A stretch of DNA of 12,199 nt. Source: Candidatus Kaiserbacteria bacterium (GTDB lineage: Bacteria; Patescibacteriota; Minisyncoccia; Phycocordibacterales; UBA12088). Positions 1 through 6,568 of this stretch are shown piece by piece. Location: NCBI GenBank assembly GCA_007116405.1, contig SKIN01000001.1, positions 1 to 12,199 of the forward strand, in the 5' to 3' direction. The stretch's first letter is position 1, and every line of letters begins with the position of its first letter. Under the pieces are notes generated by a model. That model did not search any database. It was not told the origin of the DNA and worked only from the letters and a program-made list of their open reading frames with translations. The position numbers were made by a program, and so were the translations under genes.

Positions 1-1
1 G

Positions 2-814
2 GGTGGTGACGCGGTCTCCCCCGGTGTACACGCCCTCGTAGAAGCGGGAATGGTGAGTTTTGATTCCCCGTCTGATGTCGTGGAAGCCCTCGATATACTT
101 GCTGCTGGAGCCCAGCGGCCATCTGTAGAAACGCCGCAACACGAAACGCCGGACGATACGGTCACGTTATATCCTTTTGATGAAATGCGCACCCTTCTTG
201 ATGATTACGGTGTCCATCTCGAAGGGACATTTGCTCAGACTAAGGAAGATCTGGCGAGTGCTGTGAAGAAGCTGGGTGACGGACCGTACGCCATGAAAGC
301 GATGGGGCCTCAGCTGGTACACAAGACCGACCTCAAGGCCGTGACCGTGAATGTTGTCGATGTCACCGCTCTTGAAACAGCATGGGATACGATGACCAAG
401 GATATCAAGCGACATCTTCCTGACGCAGTGATCGAGGGAATGTTGGTGCAGACCATGGCCCAGGGTGTCGAATGTATCGTGGGAATGAAGCGCGACCCGG
501 TCTTCGGTCCCGTTATCGTCTTTGGACTTGGAGGAATATTTGTGGAAATACTGAAGGATGCGGCAATGCGCATTGCCCCTGTGAGCGAAGATGAGGCGCT
601 TGAACAGATACAAGAGATACAGGGTATCCCCCTTCTCTCGGGCGCGCGAGGCAGTGAGCCAATGGACCTTCGTGCTCTCGCCCACATCGTCTCTGCAATA
701 GCACACCTTGCGCTGGACTACCCCGACATCGCTGAGATAGACCTCAACCCGGTCTTCGCCACACCGTCCGGGGCTCGTGTGGTGGATGCGCGTATGGTGC
801 GGGTGCAACAATAA
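2..814 (+). CDS. ADP-forming acetyl/acyl-CoA synthetase, C-terminal part (5' partial)
   Basis: The frame is open to the left edge, so only the last 270 residues are present. The first ~45 residues (VSPGVHALVEAG, then SPSDVVEAL) look like the end of the CoA-ligase (alpha) region. The rest matches the ATP-grasp (beta) domain of ADP-forming acyl-CoA synthetases: GPYAMKAMGPQLVHKTD, MVQT-type strand LVQTMAQGVECIVGMKRDP, FGPVIVFGLGGIFVEILKD, and the C-terminal EIDLNPVF. Alpha and beta therefore seem fused in one chain. The family converts acyl-CoA + ADP + Pi to acid + CoA + ATP in the cytoplasm, giving substrate-level ATP in fermentation. Odd point: after HKTD the usual Gly-Gly is LKA, so the glycine loop is altered. 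The start lies outside the window; an ATG at 50 is internal. Family assignment is strong; the substrate is unknown. Confidence 0.9.
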   Translation, partial: GGDAVSPGVHALVEAGMVSFDSPSDVVEALDILAAGAQRPSVETPQHETPDDTVTLYPFDEMRTLLDDYGVHLEGTFAQTKEDLASAVKKLGDGPYAMKAMGPQLVHKTDLKAVTVNVVDVTALETAWDTMTKDIKRHLPDAVIEGMLVQTMAQGVECIVGMKRDPVFGPVIVFGLGGIFVEILKDAAMRIAPVSEDEALEQIQEIQGIPLLSGARGSEPMDLRALAHIVSAIAHLALDYPDIAEIDLNPVFATPSGARVVDARMVRVQQ

Positions 815-840
815 AAGGGCTCTCGCATACGAGAGCCCTT
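815..840 (-). terminator. Shared hairpin terminator between convergent genes
   Basis: A perfect 11-bp stem (815-825 with 830-840, AAGGGCTCTCG arm) closes a CATA loop. Read on the minus strand it is followed by TTTTAT and lies 8 bases past the stop of the 849-1244 gene. On the plus strand it begins right at the synthetase stop but is followed by GGGGG, so it is best as a minus-strand terminator and may only partly end the plus transcript. Confidence 0.75.
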
Positions 841-848
841 GGGGGCGG

Positions 849-1244
849 TCATTGAACCGTACGAAGCTCTGACACGGTGTGGTATTGAGTGTACCAACCG
901 TAATAGAAATAGAGTACCTCAAGAAATAAGCCGGCGCTTGTAACATCGAGAGGTCCGCACGCCAACTCCTGTCCATCGTCGAGTCGAAATACTGTTGGTA
1001 TCGGGAAGCTGATACAGTTGCGCAACTCCGAGCGGGAAAGTGTGACATTTTCGTCCGCTATCATCCCCGCGACGTATATGGCGCACTCTCTCACGGTACG
1101 ACTAAACACAAAATCGGTGTCATCACACGTTGCACAGTAATGTAATGTCTTCCTCTCGGGAACGACCGGATAGAAGCCGTCACGCATCACGCAGTAGTGT
1201 TCTTCTTCCGCCTTTAGCACCATGAATATCCGCCACGCCCTCAT
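849..1244 (-). CDS. Small cysteine-rich protein of unknown function (131 aa)
   Basis: Not recognised. The ATG start at 1244 is fixed by a strong Shine-Dalgarno (AGGAGGGG) five bases upstream. The product has six cysteines, including a CATC pair near residues 37-40, no signal peptide, and a hydrophobic aromatic segment near the C-terminus (FLEVLYFYYGW) that is too short and mixed to call a membrane helix. It is a single-gene unit: a TTGACA/TAGGAT promoter lies upstream and a hairpin terminator 8 bases past the stop. The neighbouring gene 1350-1688 has the same architecture and shares a faint pattern (aromatic-Cys region, CIxxP, PL-x7-F then Y/H-rich end), so the two may be distant relatives. 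Function cannot be inferred; CxxC could bind metal or be redox-active. Confidence is for the gene being real. Confidence 0.8.
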   Translation of the reverse strand: MRAWRIFMVLKAEEEHYCVMRDGFYPVVPERKTLHYCATCDDTDFVFSRTVRECAIYVAGMIADENVTLSRSELRNCISFPIPTVFRLDDGQELACGPLDVTSAGLFLEVLYFYYGWYTQYHTVSELRTVQ

Positions 1245-1249
1245 GCTAT

Positions 1250-1257
1250 CCCCTCCT
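1250..1257 (-). promoter_or_regulatory. Strong Shine-Dalgarno of the 849-1244 gene
   Basis: Minus strand reads AGGAGGGG, five bases before the ATG. Such a site is the exception in this window, where most genes have none. Confidence 0.8.
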
Positions 1258-1283
1258 GCTGTTGTATTGTACGTCTGTTGCGT

Positions 1284-1311
1284 ATCCTACCCATCTCTCT
1301 CCACATGTCAA
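1284..1311 (-). promoter_or_regulatory. Sigma70-like promoter of the 849-1244 gene
   Basis: Minus strand has a perfect -35 TTGACA (1306-1311), a 16-bp spacer and TAGGAT (1284-1289, 4/6). The predicted start near 1277 gives a leader of about 33 bases containing the Shine-Dalgarno. It sits directly downstream of the neighbouring gene's terminator, which supports independent transcription. Confidence 0.55.
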
Positions 1312-1317
1312 ACAAAA

Positions 1318-1342
1318 ACACGCACAGACTTGCTGTGCGTGT
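1318..1342 (-). terminator. Intrinsic terminator of the 1350-1688 gene
   Basis: A 10-bp perfect stem (ACACGCACAG, 1318-1327 with 1333-1342) closes a 5-base loop. On the minus strand it is followed by TTTTGTTTG. It starts 7-8 bases past the stop codon at 1350. Confidence 0.85.
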
Positions 1343-1349
1343 GCGTGTA

Positions 1350-1688
1350 TCAGGACAATATGCCACCGTGGTGTAGCTCGTAATGCACCGCCTGAATGAA
1401 CGCTCTGCGATCAAGTGCGGAAAGTGGCTTTTCGTGAAAGCCTGTCTCACTCATGTGCTCGAGATCCGGAATATGGTCAAAGTCCATGAGGCACGGCAGA
1501 ACACCCGGGTCGTGTATACATTGCACCGCTAAGCGCGGGTGCATTCGCCGCAAGTGAGTCACCAAAACTTTTGCAAGACCGTCAATATCCCGTGCATGCG
1601 CAAAGGATATCTCTTCACCTCCTTTGCCGCAGAGTGCATACTCATGACGTGTAAAGAGCTGTATCGTGAATACCTGTATAGGGAACAT
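1350..1688 (-). CDS. Small protein of unknown function (112 aa)
   Basis: Not recognised. The ATG start at 1688 is supported by a consensus Shine-Dalgarno (AAGGAGGA) five bases upstream. The product is soluble-looking, rich in His (12) with three Cys (C20, C57, C66), and has no clear membrane segment or signal peptide. It carries CIHDP near residue 57, a PLS-x6-F segment (KPLSALDRRAFIQAVHYELHHG-like C-terminus) and a His-rich end; these loosely parallel the 849-1244 product. It lies 77 bases past the oxidoreductase stop with a possible promoter between them and has its own terminator, so it is probably a separate unit. A metal-binding or sensory role would be a guess. Confidence 0.78.
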   Translation of the reverse strand: MFPIQVFTIQLFTRHEYALCGKGGEEISFAHARDIDGLAKVLVTHLRRMHPRLAVQCIHDPGVLPCLMDFDHIPDLEHMSETGFHEKPLSALDRRAFIQAVHYELHHGGILS

Positions 1689-1693
1689 GCGTG

Positions 1694-1701
1694 TCCTCCT
1701 T
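1694..1701 (-). promoter_or_regulatory. Consensus Shine-Dalgarno of the 1350-1688 gene
   Basis: Minus strand reads AAGGAGGA, five bases before the ATG, and fixes that start. It is the best anti-16S complement seen in the window. Confidence 0.82.
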
Positions 1702-1721
1702 CAGTGTACGTACTGCGGTGG

Positions 1722-1750
1722 AGCATACACGTCCACGCTCAGTGGCGCAA
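1722..1750 (-). promoter_or_regulatory. Possible promoter of the 1350-1688 gene
   Basis: Minus strand TTGCGC (1745-1750), 17-bp spacer, TATGCT (1722-1727). The match is moderate, but the site lies in the only gap upstream of the gene and predicts a leader of about 27 bases. A weak CGGC/GCCG hairpin (1754-1765) just upstream is right after the oxidoreductase stop. Confidence 0.32.
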
Positions 1751-1765
1751 ATGCGGCGGGTGCCG

Positions 1766-3010
1766 TTACAGCACGAGGCTTTTGATGTCGATGTTGCCGT
1801 TACGGAGTCCCTCGAGGGCACCGCTCACATCAACACGTGCTTTAATGAGCTTTGTGATGGCACTCATGAGGTCCGGACGATTCACGGTCGTGCCACCAAT
1901 GATCCGCCCATGACGTACGAGTATCCTGCAGTGATCCTGCTCGTCATTTTCGATGGGTATATGAACAATGGTGCGGTCTGGAAGCGGACGAACGTCGCCG
2001 GTCCAGCCAATAAGGTAGCCAAAGCCATGACTGGTGTGAAATGACACTTGTTCAAAAGGAGTACGCTCAGGTCCCGCCATGTTCTTTCCGGCTATTTCCC
2101 CTTGGAGGCGCGCACTCATCCAGTTACCCATGATGACGGCTTCGCCGAGCGCAAGGTCCCAACACTCTGCGGTATCCCCGGCGGTCCAGACGTCCGGGGC
2201 GTTGGTCTCAAGGTATTGGTTCGCATAGATGCCTTTATGCGTCGCTATGCCCGCGGCTTTGAGCCAATCGACCGGCAATTCGACACCGATGAATGGTAGG
2301 ATGATATCGCACGGCAGTTCGGTTCCGTCAGCGAGACGCACTCCCACGACATGGTCACCTCCCAGCACCTCCGCTACCTCCATTTCACGAATGATGGTGA
2401 TGCCTTTCTCTTCGAGGGTCCGCTCTATGGGCGCGACCCCCTCCTGTGACAACTGGGGTTCAAAGAAATACTTCTCACGCATCACCTCCGTGACGGTAAA
2501 ACCGCGGGAATGGAGTATCTCTATGATCTCAAACGATACACACGCGCTACCGACCATCACGACGCGCTTTGGCCCACCCTGAGCAACCTCTCCTATTGCG
2601 CGCGCATCGTCGACCGTACGTAAGTAGTGAATACCCCGCTTATCTGCCCCCGGCACATTCCATTTCCTGTTATGCGCCCCTGTCGCAAGCAAAAGCTTAT
2701 CATACTGCAGCTCGTCACCATCGGAGAGCGCTACGTTCTTCCTACCGGCGTCGAGAGTGACTGCTGAGAGACCCTTGAATAGATGTATGTCGTTCTCAGT
2801 ATACCAGTCGTCTTTCTTGAGCCACACATTGTCAAATGGCTGCTCTCCGAGTACCCACGCGGGTTTTGAAAGGAGTACGCGGGAGTAGCACACGTAAGGT
2901 TCTTCGGATACGATAGCAATGGAGCCCGTAGGGTCATTCTTGCGTATGGTCTCCGCCGCGGTCGTCCCTGCGATGCCGCCTCCGATTATCACGTACGTAT
3001 ACTGCTGCAT
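1766..3010 (-). CDS. FAD-dependent pyridine nucleotide-disulfide oxidoreductase family protein (ferredoxin/rubredoxin reductase or NirB-like)
   Basis: 414 residues. An N-terminal Rossmann FAD site (YVIIGGGIAGTTAAE, 6-20), the CYSRVLLSKP segment (41-50) typical of NirB and rubredoxin/ferredoxin reductases, LLATGAH (107-113), a second dinucleotide site (150-161) and the FAD-ribityl motif WTAGD (275-279) are all present, followed by a C-terminal domain of about 110 residues. The family moves electrons between NAD(P)H and a small redox protein. The second site reads VGSACVSFE instead of VGxGxxGxE, and the acidic residue that usually ends the next strand (VVERE) is replaced (EVMRE), so nucleotide binding may be altered. 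The ferredoxin gene 149 bp upstream on the same strand is the obvious candidate partner. No Shine-Dalgarno is seen before the ATG. The exact substrate is unknown. Confidence 0.88.
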   Translation of the reverse strand: MQQYTYVIIGGGIAGTTAAETIRKNDPTGSIAIVSEEPYVCYSRVLLSKPAWVLGEQPFDNVWLKKDDWYTENDIHLFKGLSAVTLDAGRKNVALSDGDELQYDKLLLATGAHNRKWNVPGADKRGIHYLRTVDDARAIGEVAQGGPKRVVMVGSACVSFEIIEILHSRGFTVTEVMREKYFFEPQLSQEGVAPIERTLEEKGITIIREMEVAEVLGGDHVVGVRLADGTELPCDIILPFIGVELPVDWLKAAGIATHKGIYANQYLETNAPDVWTAGDTAECWDLALGEAVIMGNWMSARLQGEIAGKNMAGPERTPFEQVSFHTSHGFGYLIGWTGDVRPLPDRTIVHIPIENDEQDHCRILVRHGRIIGGTTVNRPDLMSAITKLIKARVDVSGALEGLRNGNIDIKSLVL

Positions 3011-3057
3011 GGTCGTAAGGTGCTAAAAAGTAAATGGAGTCACGTGCTCGTACGGCA

Positions 3058-3063
3058 AGTATA
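3058..3063 (-). promoter_or_regulatory. Possible -10 element of the oxidoreductase gene
   Basis: Minus strand TATACT (5/6 to consensus) about 47 bases before the ATG. No good -35 lies 16-18 bp upstream, so this is tentative. Confidence 0.28.
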
Positions 3064-3112
3064 CAGCATAGCGTGCACGAAACCGATGCGCTCCATCCAC
3101 AGGCACAAACGA

Positions 3113-3139
3113 CACAACCCCCGCGGAGCGGAGGTTGTG
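3113..3139 (-). terminator. Hairpin downstream of the ferredoxin gene, possible terminator
   Basis: A 12-bp stem with one C-A mismatch (3113-3124 with 3128-3139) closes a 3-base loop, 20 bases past the ferredoxin stop. On the minus strand it is followed by TCGTTTGTG, a poor U-tract, so it may terminate weakly, protect the 3' end, or allow read-through into the oxidoreductase. Confidence 0.5.
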
Positions 3140-3159
3140 CATGTTTCGTATCTCAAACA

Positions 3160-3420
3160 CTATTTGGGAAAGACTTGATTCCCCTCTGTGTCGTAGAGGT
3201 ATATCGCTTTCGTGGGACACGCTTCCGCGGAAGCAATGAGTGTCGCATCATCAACACTGTCAGCATCTTTGATGACCACCTTGTTCTCGTCATCGAGCTC
3301 CCATGTCTCGGCGGCTACAGCGATACAGGAGACCGCTGCAATGCAAAGGTCCCGGTCAACGACTATCTTGCTAATGGTGCTTCCCTCTTTGTTGCGAGGG
3401 TATTCTCGTAGATCTGCCAT
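3160..3420 (-). CDS. Small ferredoxin with three cluster cysteines ([3Fe-4S]-type pattern)
   Basis: 86 residues from the ATG at 3420. The motif is DRDLCIAAVSCIAVAAETW (23-40) with a second half ending AEACPTKAI (65-73). Cysteines are C26, C32 and C68 only. The central position of CxxCxxC is Ala, as in bacterial monocluster [3Fe-4S] ferredoxins (C-x5-C...C-P) that serve P450s and similar enzymes. It is expected to be a soluble one-electron carrier. The frame is open upstream to 3501, but that would overlap the nfu end and adds no ferredoxin-like sequence; a promoter at 3442-3471 supports 3420. There is no Shine-Dalgarno. Position between a NifU-like scaffold and a flavin reductase suggests cluster supply and electron exchange respectively; that link is inference. 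Confidence 0.88.
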   Translation of the reverse strand: MADLREYPRNKEGSTISKIVVDRDLCIAAVSCIAVAAETWELDDENKVVIKDADSVDDATLIASAEACPTKAIYLYDTEGNQVFPK

Positions 3421-3441
3421 GGTTTTTGTATTACCTAATAA

Positions 3442-3471
3442 CTTATAAAAACATCCTGTAGCATCATTCAA
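3442..3471 (-). promoter_or_regulatory. Internal promoter of the ferredoxin gene
   Basis: Minus strand TTGAAT (3466-3471), 18-bp spacer, TATAAG (3442-3447, 5/6). The -35 overlaps the last codons of nfu. The predicted start near 3435 gives a leader of about 15 bases. Confidence 0.5.
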
Positions 3472-3691
3472 ACTCGACCGCGGTGACACCGTCGACCTCA
3501 CGCATCAACAGCGGCGCAATGGTCTGGTGGTAGGTCACGCTCGCGAGGCCGCAGTCCACACATGCACCGTATACCTTCAGGTATGCTGTGCCCTCCTCGA
3601 TACGCAACAGCTGCACGTCTCCTCCATGCATCTGCACGTACGGGCGCACCTTATCAAGCAATGTGTTCACATGAGCTACGGCGTCGGACAT
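3464..3691 (-). CDS. NifU C-terminal domain (Nfu-type) Fe-S scaffold protein
   Basis: 75 residues, the length of a lone NifU-C domain. VRPYVQMHGGDVQLLRIEEG (15-34) matches the family core RPxLxxHGGDVxL, and GACVDCGLASVT (42-53) carries the CxxC (C44, C47) that binds a bridging [4Fe-4S] cluster in a dimer. The family assembles or carries clusters to apo-proteins. It is first in a minus-strand set with a ferredoxin 43 bp downstream, its likely client. The ATG at 3691 lies only seven bases after a TATACT -10, so the mRNA appears leaderless and no Shine-Dalgarno is present. The usual Pro after the CxxC-Gly is missing (CGLAS versus CPSS), a mild variation. Confidence 0.9.
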   Translation of the reverse strand: MSDAVAHVNTLLDKVRPYVQMHGGDVQLLRIEEGTAYLKVYGACVDCGLASVTYHQTIAPLLMREVDGVTAVEFE

Positions 3692-3698
3692 ACACCAC

Positions 3699-3727
3699 AG
3701 TATACTTGATGATGACCTCTCTCACAA
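3699..3727 (-). promoter_or_regulatory. Promoter of nfu, predicted leaderless
   Basis: Minus strand TTGTGA (3722-3727), exactly 17 bp, TATACT (3699-3704). Only seven bases separate the -10 from the ATG at 3691, so transcription should begin at or one base before the start codon. Confidence 0.62.
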
Positions 3728-3775
3728 AAGCGAGCTTCTTCGCACGGAACTACGTACTGTTGTAGCTAAACGAAA

Positions 3776-3801
3776 ACGGGCGCAAGTCGCCTTGTGCCCG
3801 T
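3776..3801 (-). terminator. Intrinsic terminator of fusA
   Basis: An 11-bp stem with one G-T pair (3776-3786 with 3791-3801) closes a 4-base loop. On the minus strand it is followed by TTTCGTTTAG after the stem's closing T. It begins about 20 bases past the fusA stop. Confidence 0.85.
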
Positions 3802-3820
3802 GATACCTATTACGTACGTG

Positions 3821-5974
3821 TTACTGGCCCCGAGAGGCGCGGATCGTTTCAGCCACGTTTGGCGGGACAACAGCGTAGTGATCGAATTCCATTGTCATTT
3901 GGCCACGGCCCTCGGTCATGGAGCGAAGTGTGGTCGTGTAGCCAAACATCTCGGCGAGCGGCACCATGGCGTGCACCGTCTGCATATCGACACCGCGTGG
4001 CTCCATACCCTCTATTTGTCCTCGCTTGGAAGAAAGATGGCCGTTGATATCACCCATGAACTTCTCGGGCACCACAACCTCAACCTTCATGACGGGCTCA
4101 AGGAGCACCGGGTTTGCCTTCTTTGCCGCTTCCTGGAACGCCTGGCTGCCCGCTATCTTGAAGGCGATCTCGCTCGAGTCTACATCATGGTAGCTTCCGT
4201 CAAAGAGGTCGATGGATATATCAACCATCTTAAATCCGGCGACGATGCCTCGGTCCATCGCCTCCTGTATTCCCTTCTGGACCGCGGGAATATATTCCTG
4301 AGGAATCACGCCACCTTTGATGTTATTCACAAATTCAAAGTGGTCCTCGCGGTACACATTCTTCGCAACCTTAGCACCCTCAACGACCGGCTCAAGTGGT
4401 TTGATGTTGATCTTAACGTGACCGTACTGACCGCGACCTCCCGTCTGCTTGATGTACTTGCACTCCGCCTCGGCGAGCTTCTGGATGGTCTCACGGTACG
4501 CGACCTGAGGACGACCGATATTCGCCTCGACCTTGAATTCCCGCTTCATGCGGTCGACAAGGATGTCGAGATGCAACTCACCCATTCCGCTGATGATGGT
4601 CTCGTTGGTCTCTTCGTCACTGGCCACACGGAACGTCGGGTCCTCATCGGAGAGTTTCTTCAAAGCGATACCGAGCTTCTCTTGGTCGGCCTTGGTCTTC
4701 GGTTCGATACGAACCGAGACGACCGGCTCAGGGAAGTGTATCTGCTCAAGCACGACCGGGTTCTTCTCATCACAGAGTGTGTGACTGGTCTTCGTGTCTT
4801 TGAGTCCGACAGCAGCCGCTATTTCGCCCGCGAACACCTTTTCGACCTCCTCACGCTTGTCCGCCTGCAAGCGCACGATGCGTCCAATGCGTTCCCTCTG
4901 ACCTGTAGTGGAGTTATATACGTATGAACCCGCCTCGAGTGTTCCGGAGTAGACACGGAAGAAGGTGAGAGAGCCGACGAACGGGTCCGCTTGGATCTTG
5001 AACGCCAATGCGCAGAAAGGATCCTCATCTGAAGGGCTCCGCTCGACCTCTTCTTCGGTCTTGGGGTTGATCCCTTTGACCGGGGGAAGGTCCAGAGGGC
5101 TTGGGAGATAGTCCACAACGGCGTCGAGTACTGCCTGGACACCCTTGTTCCTGAGTGCTGTTGCGCAGAATACGGGGAAGATCTCGTTTGCGATGACGGC
5201 TTTTCTGAGCACTTCCTTGAGTTTTTCTACGGGTGGCTCAGTACCTTCGAGATATGCGTTCATCGTCTCTTCATCGTGCTCTACGATACGTTCAACCAAT
5301 TCCGCACGGTACTTCTCGACATCCGCCTTGAGGTTTTCGGGGATGTCATCGGTCACCTGGACATTCTCGCCCATGGCTCCCTCGTATCGATATACCTTGC
5401 GCGTGAGCAGGTCGACCTGACCCTCAAATGTATCCTCTTCGCCAATAGGGATCTGCATGCGCACCGCCTTCTTTGAAAGACGATTCAGTATGGACTGGTA
5501 GCTGCGCTCGAATGAAGCACCGGTTCTGTCGAGCTTGTTGATCAAGCAAAGGCGAGGGACATTCGCATCGTCAGCATAGCGCCAGTTCGTCTCGCTCTGT
5601 GGTTCGACGCCTGCGACGCCGTCAAACACCGTTACCGCACCGTCGAGTACGCGCATGGAACGCTGCACCTCAGCGGTAAAGTCAATGTGCCCCGGTGTGT
5701 CGATGATGTTAAAGCGCGTTTTCTTTGCCTTGTCAGCAGGGTCTTCCCCTATCTTGGTCCAGAAGCAGGTGATGGCGGCGGAGGTAATGGTAATACCACG
5801 CTCTCGCTCCTGCTCCATCCAGTCGGTCACTGTCTCCCCCTCGTGCACTTCGCCTATCTTATGGCTCATGCCGGTGTAGAAAAGGATGCGTTCCGACGTG
5901 GTGGTCTTTCCCGCATCGATGTGGGCGATGATGCCGAAGTTCCTTACTTTCTCTAATGGGTAATCTCTGGTCAT
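3821..5974 (-). CDS. fusA: Translation elongation factor G
   Basis: 717 residues, full length for EF-G. It is the GTPase that drives tRNA-mRNA translocation and, with RRF, ribosome recycling. GTP-binding motifs are clear: AHIDAGKTT (17-25), switch I RGITIT (59-64), DTPGH (92-96) and NKLD (146-149). Domain II ([20 protein letters not shown]), domain III, domain IV ([11 protein letters not shown], then [20 protein letters not shown]) and domain V ([11 protein letters not shown]) follow in order. A short charged insert (about 74-86) precedes DTPGH. It lies 118 bp downstream of rpsG, separated by a terminator, with its own promoter (6026-6054). There is no Shine-Dalgarno before the ATG. No tuf gene follows, unlike the classical str operon. 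Confidence 0.98.
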   Translation of the reverse strand: MTRDYPLEKVRNFGIIAHIDAGKTTTSERILFYTGMSHKIGEVHEGETVTDWMEQERERGITITSAAITCFWTKIGEDPADKAKKTRFNIIDTPGHIDFTAEVQRSMRVLDGAVTVFDGVAGVEPQSETNWRYADDANVPRLCLINKLDRTGASFERSYQSILNRLSKKAVRMQIPIGEEDTFEGQVDLLTRKVYRYEGAMGENVQVTDDIPENLKADVEKYRAELVERIVEHDEETMNAYLEGTEPPVEKLKEVLRKAVIANEIFPVFCATALRNKGVQAVLDAVVDYLPSPLDLPPVKGINPKTEEEVERSPSDEDPFCALAFKIQADPFVGSLTFFRVYSGTLEAGSYVYNSTTGQRERIGRIVRLQADKREEVEKVFAGEIAAAVGLKDTKTSHTLCDEKNPVVLEQIHFPEPVVSVRIEPKTKADQEKLGIALKKLSDEDPTFRVASDEETNETIISGMGELHLDILVDRMKREFKVEANIGRPQVAYRETIQKLAEAECKYIKQTGGRGQYGHVKINIKPLEPVVEGAKVAKNVYREDHFEFVNNIKGGVIPQEYIPAVQKGIQEAMDRGIVAGFKMVDISIDLFDGSYHDVDSSEIAFKIAGSQAFQEAAKKANPVLLEPVMKVEVVVPEKFMGDINGHLSSKRGQIEGMEPRGVDMQTVHAMVPLAEMFGYTTTLRSMTEGRGQMTMEFDHYAVVPPNVAETIRASRGQ

Positions 5975-6007
5975 ACCGAATGGATAAACTATGAATAAAA
6001 AACGCGC

Positions 6008-6017
6008 TCAGCGCTGA
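6008..6017. repeat. 10-bp palindrome in the fusA leader
   Basis: TCAGCGCTGA is a perfect palindrome placed just after the predicted fusA transcription start. On the minus strand a GCGC-TGA-GCGC mini-stem runs into G-TTTTTT, so it could be a weak pause or attenuator signal, or chance. Confidence 0.35.
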
Positions 6018-6025
6018 ATGAGGCT

Positions 6026-6054
6026 ACTATACCGTGCATCATCCAAATATTCAA
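6026..6054 (-). promoter_or_regulatory. Promoter of fusA
   Basis: Minus strand TTGAAT (6049-6054), 17-bp spacer, TATAGT (6026-6031, 5/6). The predicted leader is about 45 bases. It lies between the rpsG terminator and fusA, which explains how fusA is transcribed apart from rpsL-rpsG. Confidence 0.6.
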
Positions 6055-6070
6055 GCTGCGGTACGAACAA

Positions 6071-6086
6071 GGCCCCTTATGGGGCC
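6071..6086 (-). terminator. Intrinsic terminator of rpsL-rpsG
   Basis: A perfect 6-bp all-GC stem (GGCCCC/GGGGCC) closes a 4-base loop, 7 bases past the rpsG stop. On the minus strand it is followed by TTGTTCGT. The U-tract is imperfect, so some read-through into fusA is possible. Confidence 0.7.
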
Positions 6087-6092
6087 GATGAC

Positions 6093-6563
6093 TTACCAGG
6101 CGAAGTGAGCAAAGGCTCGGTTGGCTTCCGCCATCTTGTGGGTATCTTCTTTTTTCTTGACAGCGCTTCCCTCATTGTTAGCCGCTTGTAGCAGTTCCTC
6201 AGCGAGGAAGCCTGCCATGGGACCACCATTCTTTGCGCGAGCAGCGTTGATTATCCATCGCATGGCAAGTGCCTGTCGGCGCTCGGGGCGTACTTCACGG
6301 GGAACCTGATAGTTGGCGCCTCCAACACGACGTGAGCGAACCTCAACAGACGGACCGACATTGCGGAGTGCTTCCTCAAATATTTCAAGGGGATCCTTGC
6401 CTTCAGTCTTTGTCTTGATGTCGTCGAGTGCTGCGTAGACAACCTTACGCGCCGTCTCCTTCTTACCGTCCAACATGACGTTGTTGATGAACTTCTCGAG
6501 GCGCTCGCTCTTATAGCGATGATCGGGACGAAGCTTTAGTTTCTTTTTGATGGGTCGTCGCAT
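6093..6563 (-). CDS. rpsG: 30S ribosomal protein S7 (uS7)
   Basis: 156 residues, the usual bacterial length. It nucleates 30S head assembly on 16S rRNA and lines the E-site. Recognisable segments are [14 protein letters not shown] (22-35), the [19 protein letters not shown] beta-hairpin region, RWIINAARA and [15 protein letters not shown] at the C-terminus. It starts 5 bases after the rpsL stop with no Shine-Dalgarno, so translation is probably coupled to rpsL. A terminator follows directly. Confidence 0.98.
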   Translation of the reverse strand: MRRPIKKKLKLRPDHRYKSERLEKFINNVMLDGKKETARKVVYAALDDIKTKTEGKDPLEIFEEALRNVGPSVEVRSRRVGGANYQVPREVRPERRQALAMRWIINAARAKNGGPMAGFLAEELLQAANNEGSAVKKKEDTHKMAEANRAFAHFAW

Positions 6564-6568
6564 GATGC

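Noticed and set aside
167..1048. 293-codon minus-strand open frame across the synthetase gene
   Set aside because: It is antisense to a clearly conserved protein, has low-complexity composition without recognisable domains and runs into the well-supported 849-1244 gene.
3421..3501. Upstream extension of the ferredoxin gene
   Set aside because: It would overlap nfu by 38 bases and span the ferredoxin promoter, and the added residues are not ferredoxin-like.
3794..4927. 377-codon plus-strand open frame
   Set aside because: It is the complementary shadow of fusA; the EF-G motifs on the minus strand are unambiguous and this frame has no domain or start signal.
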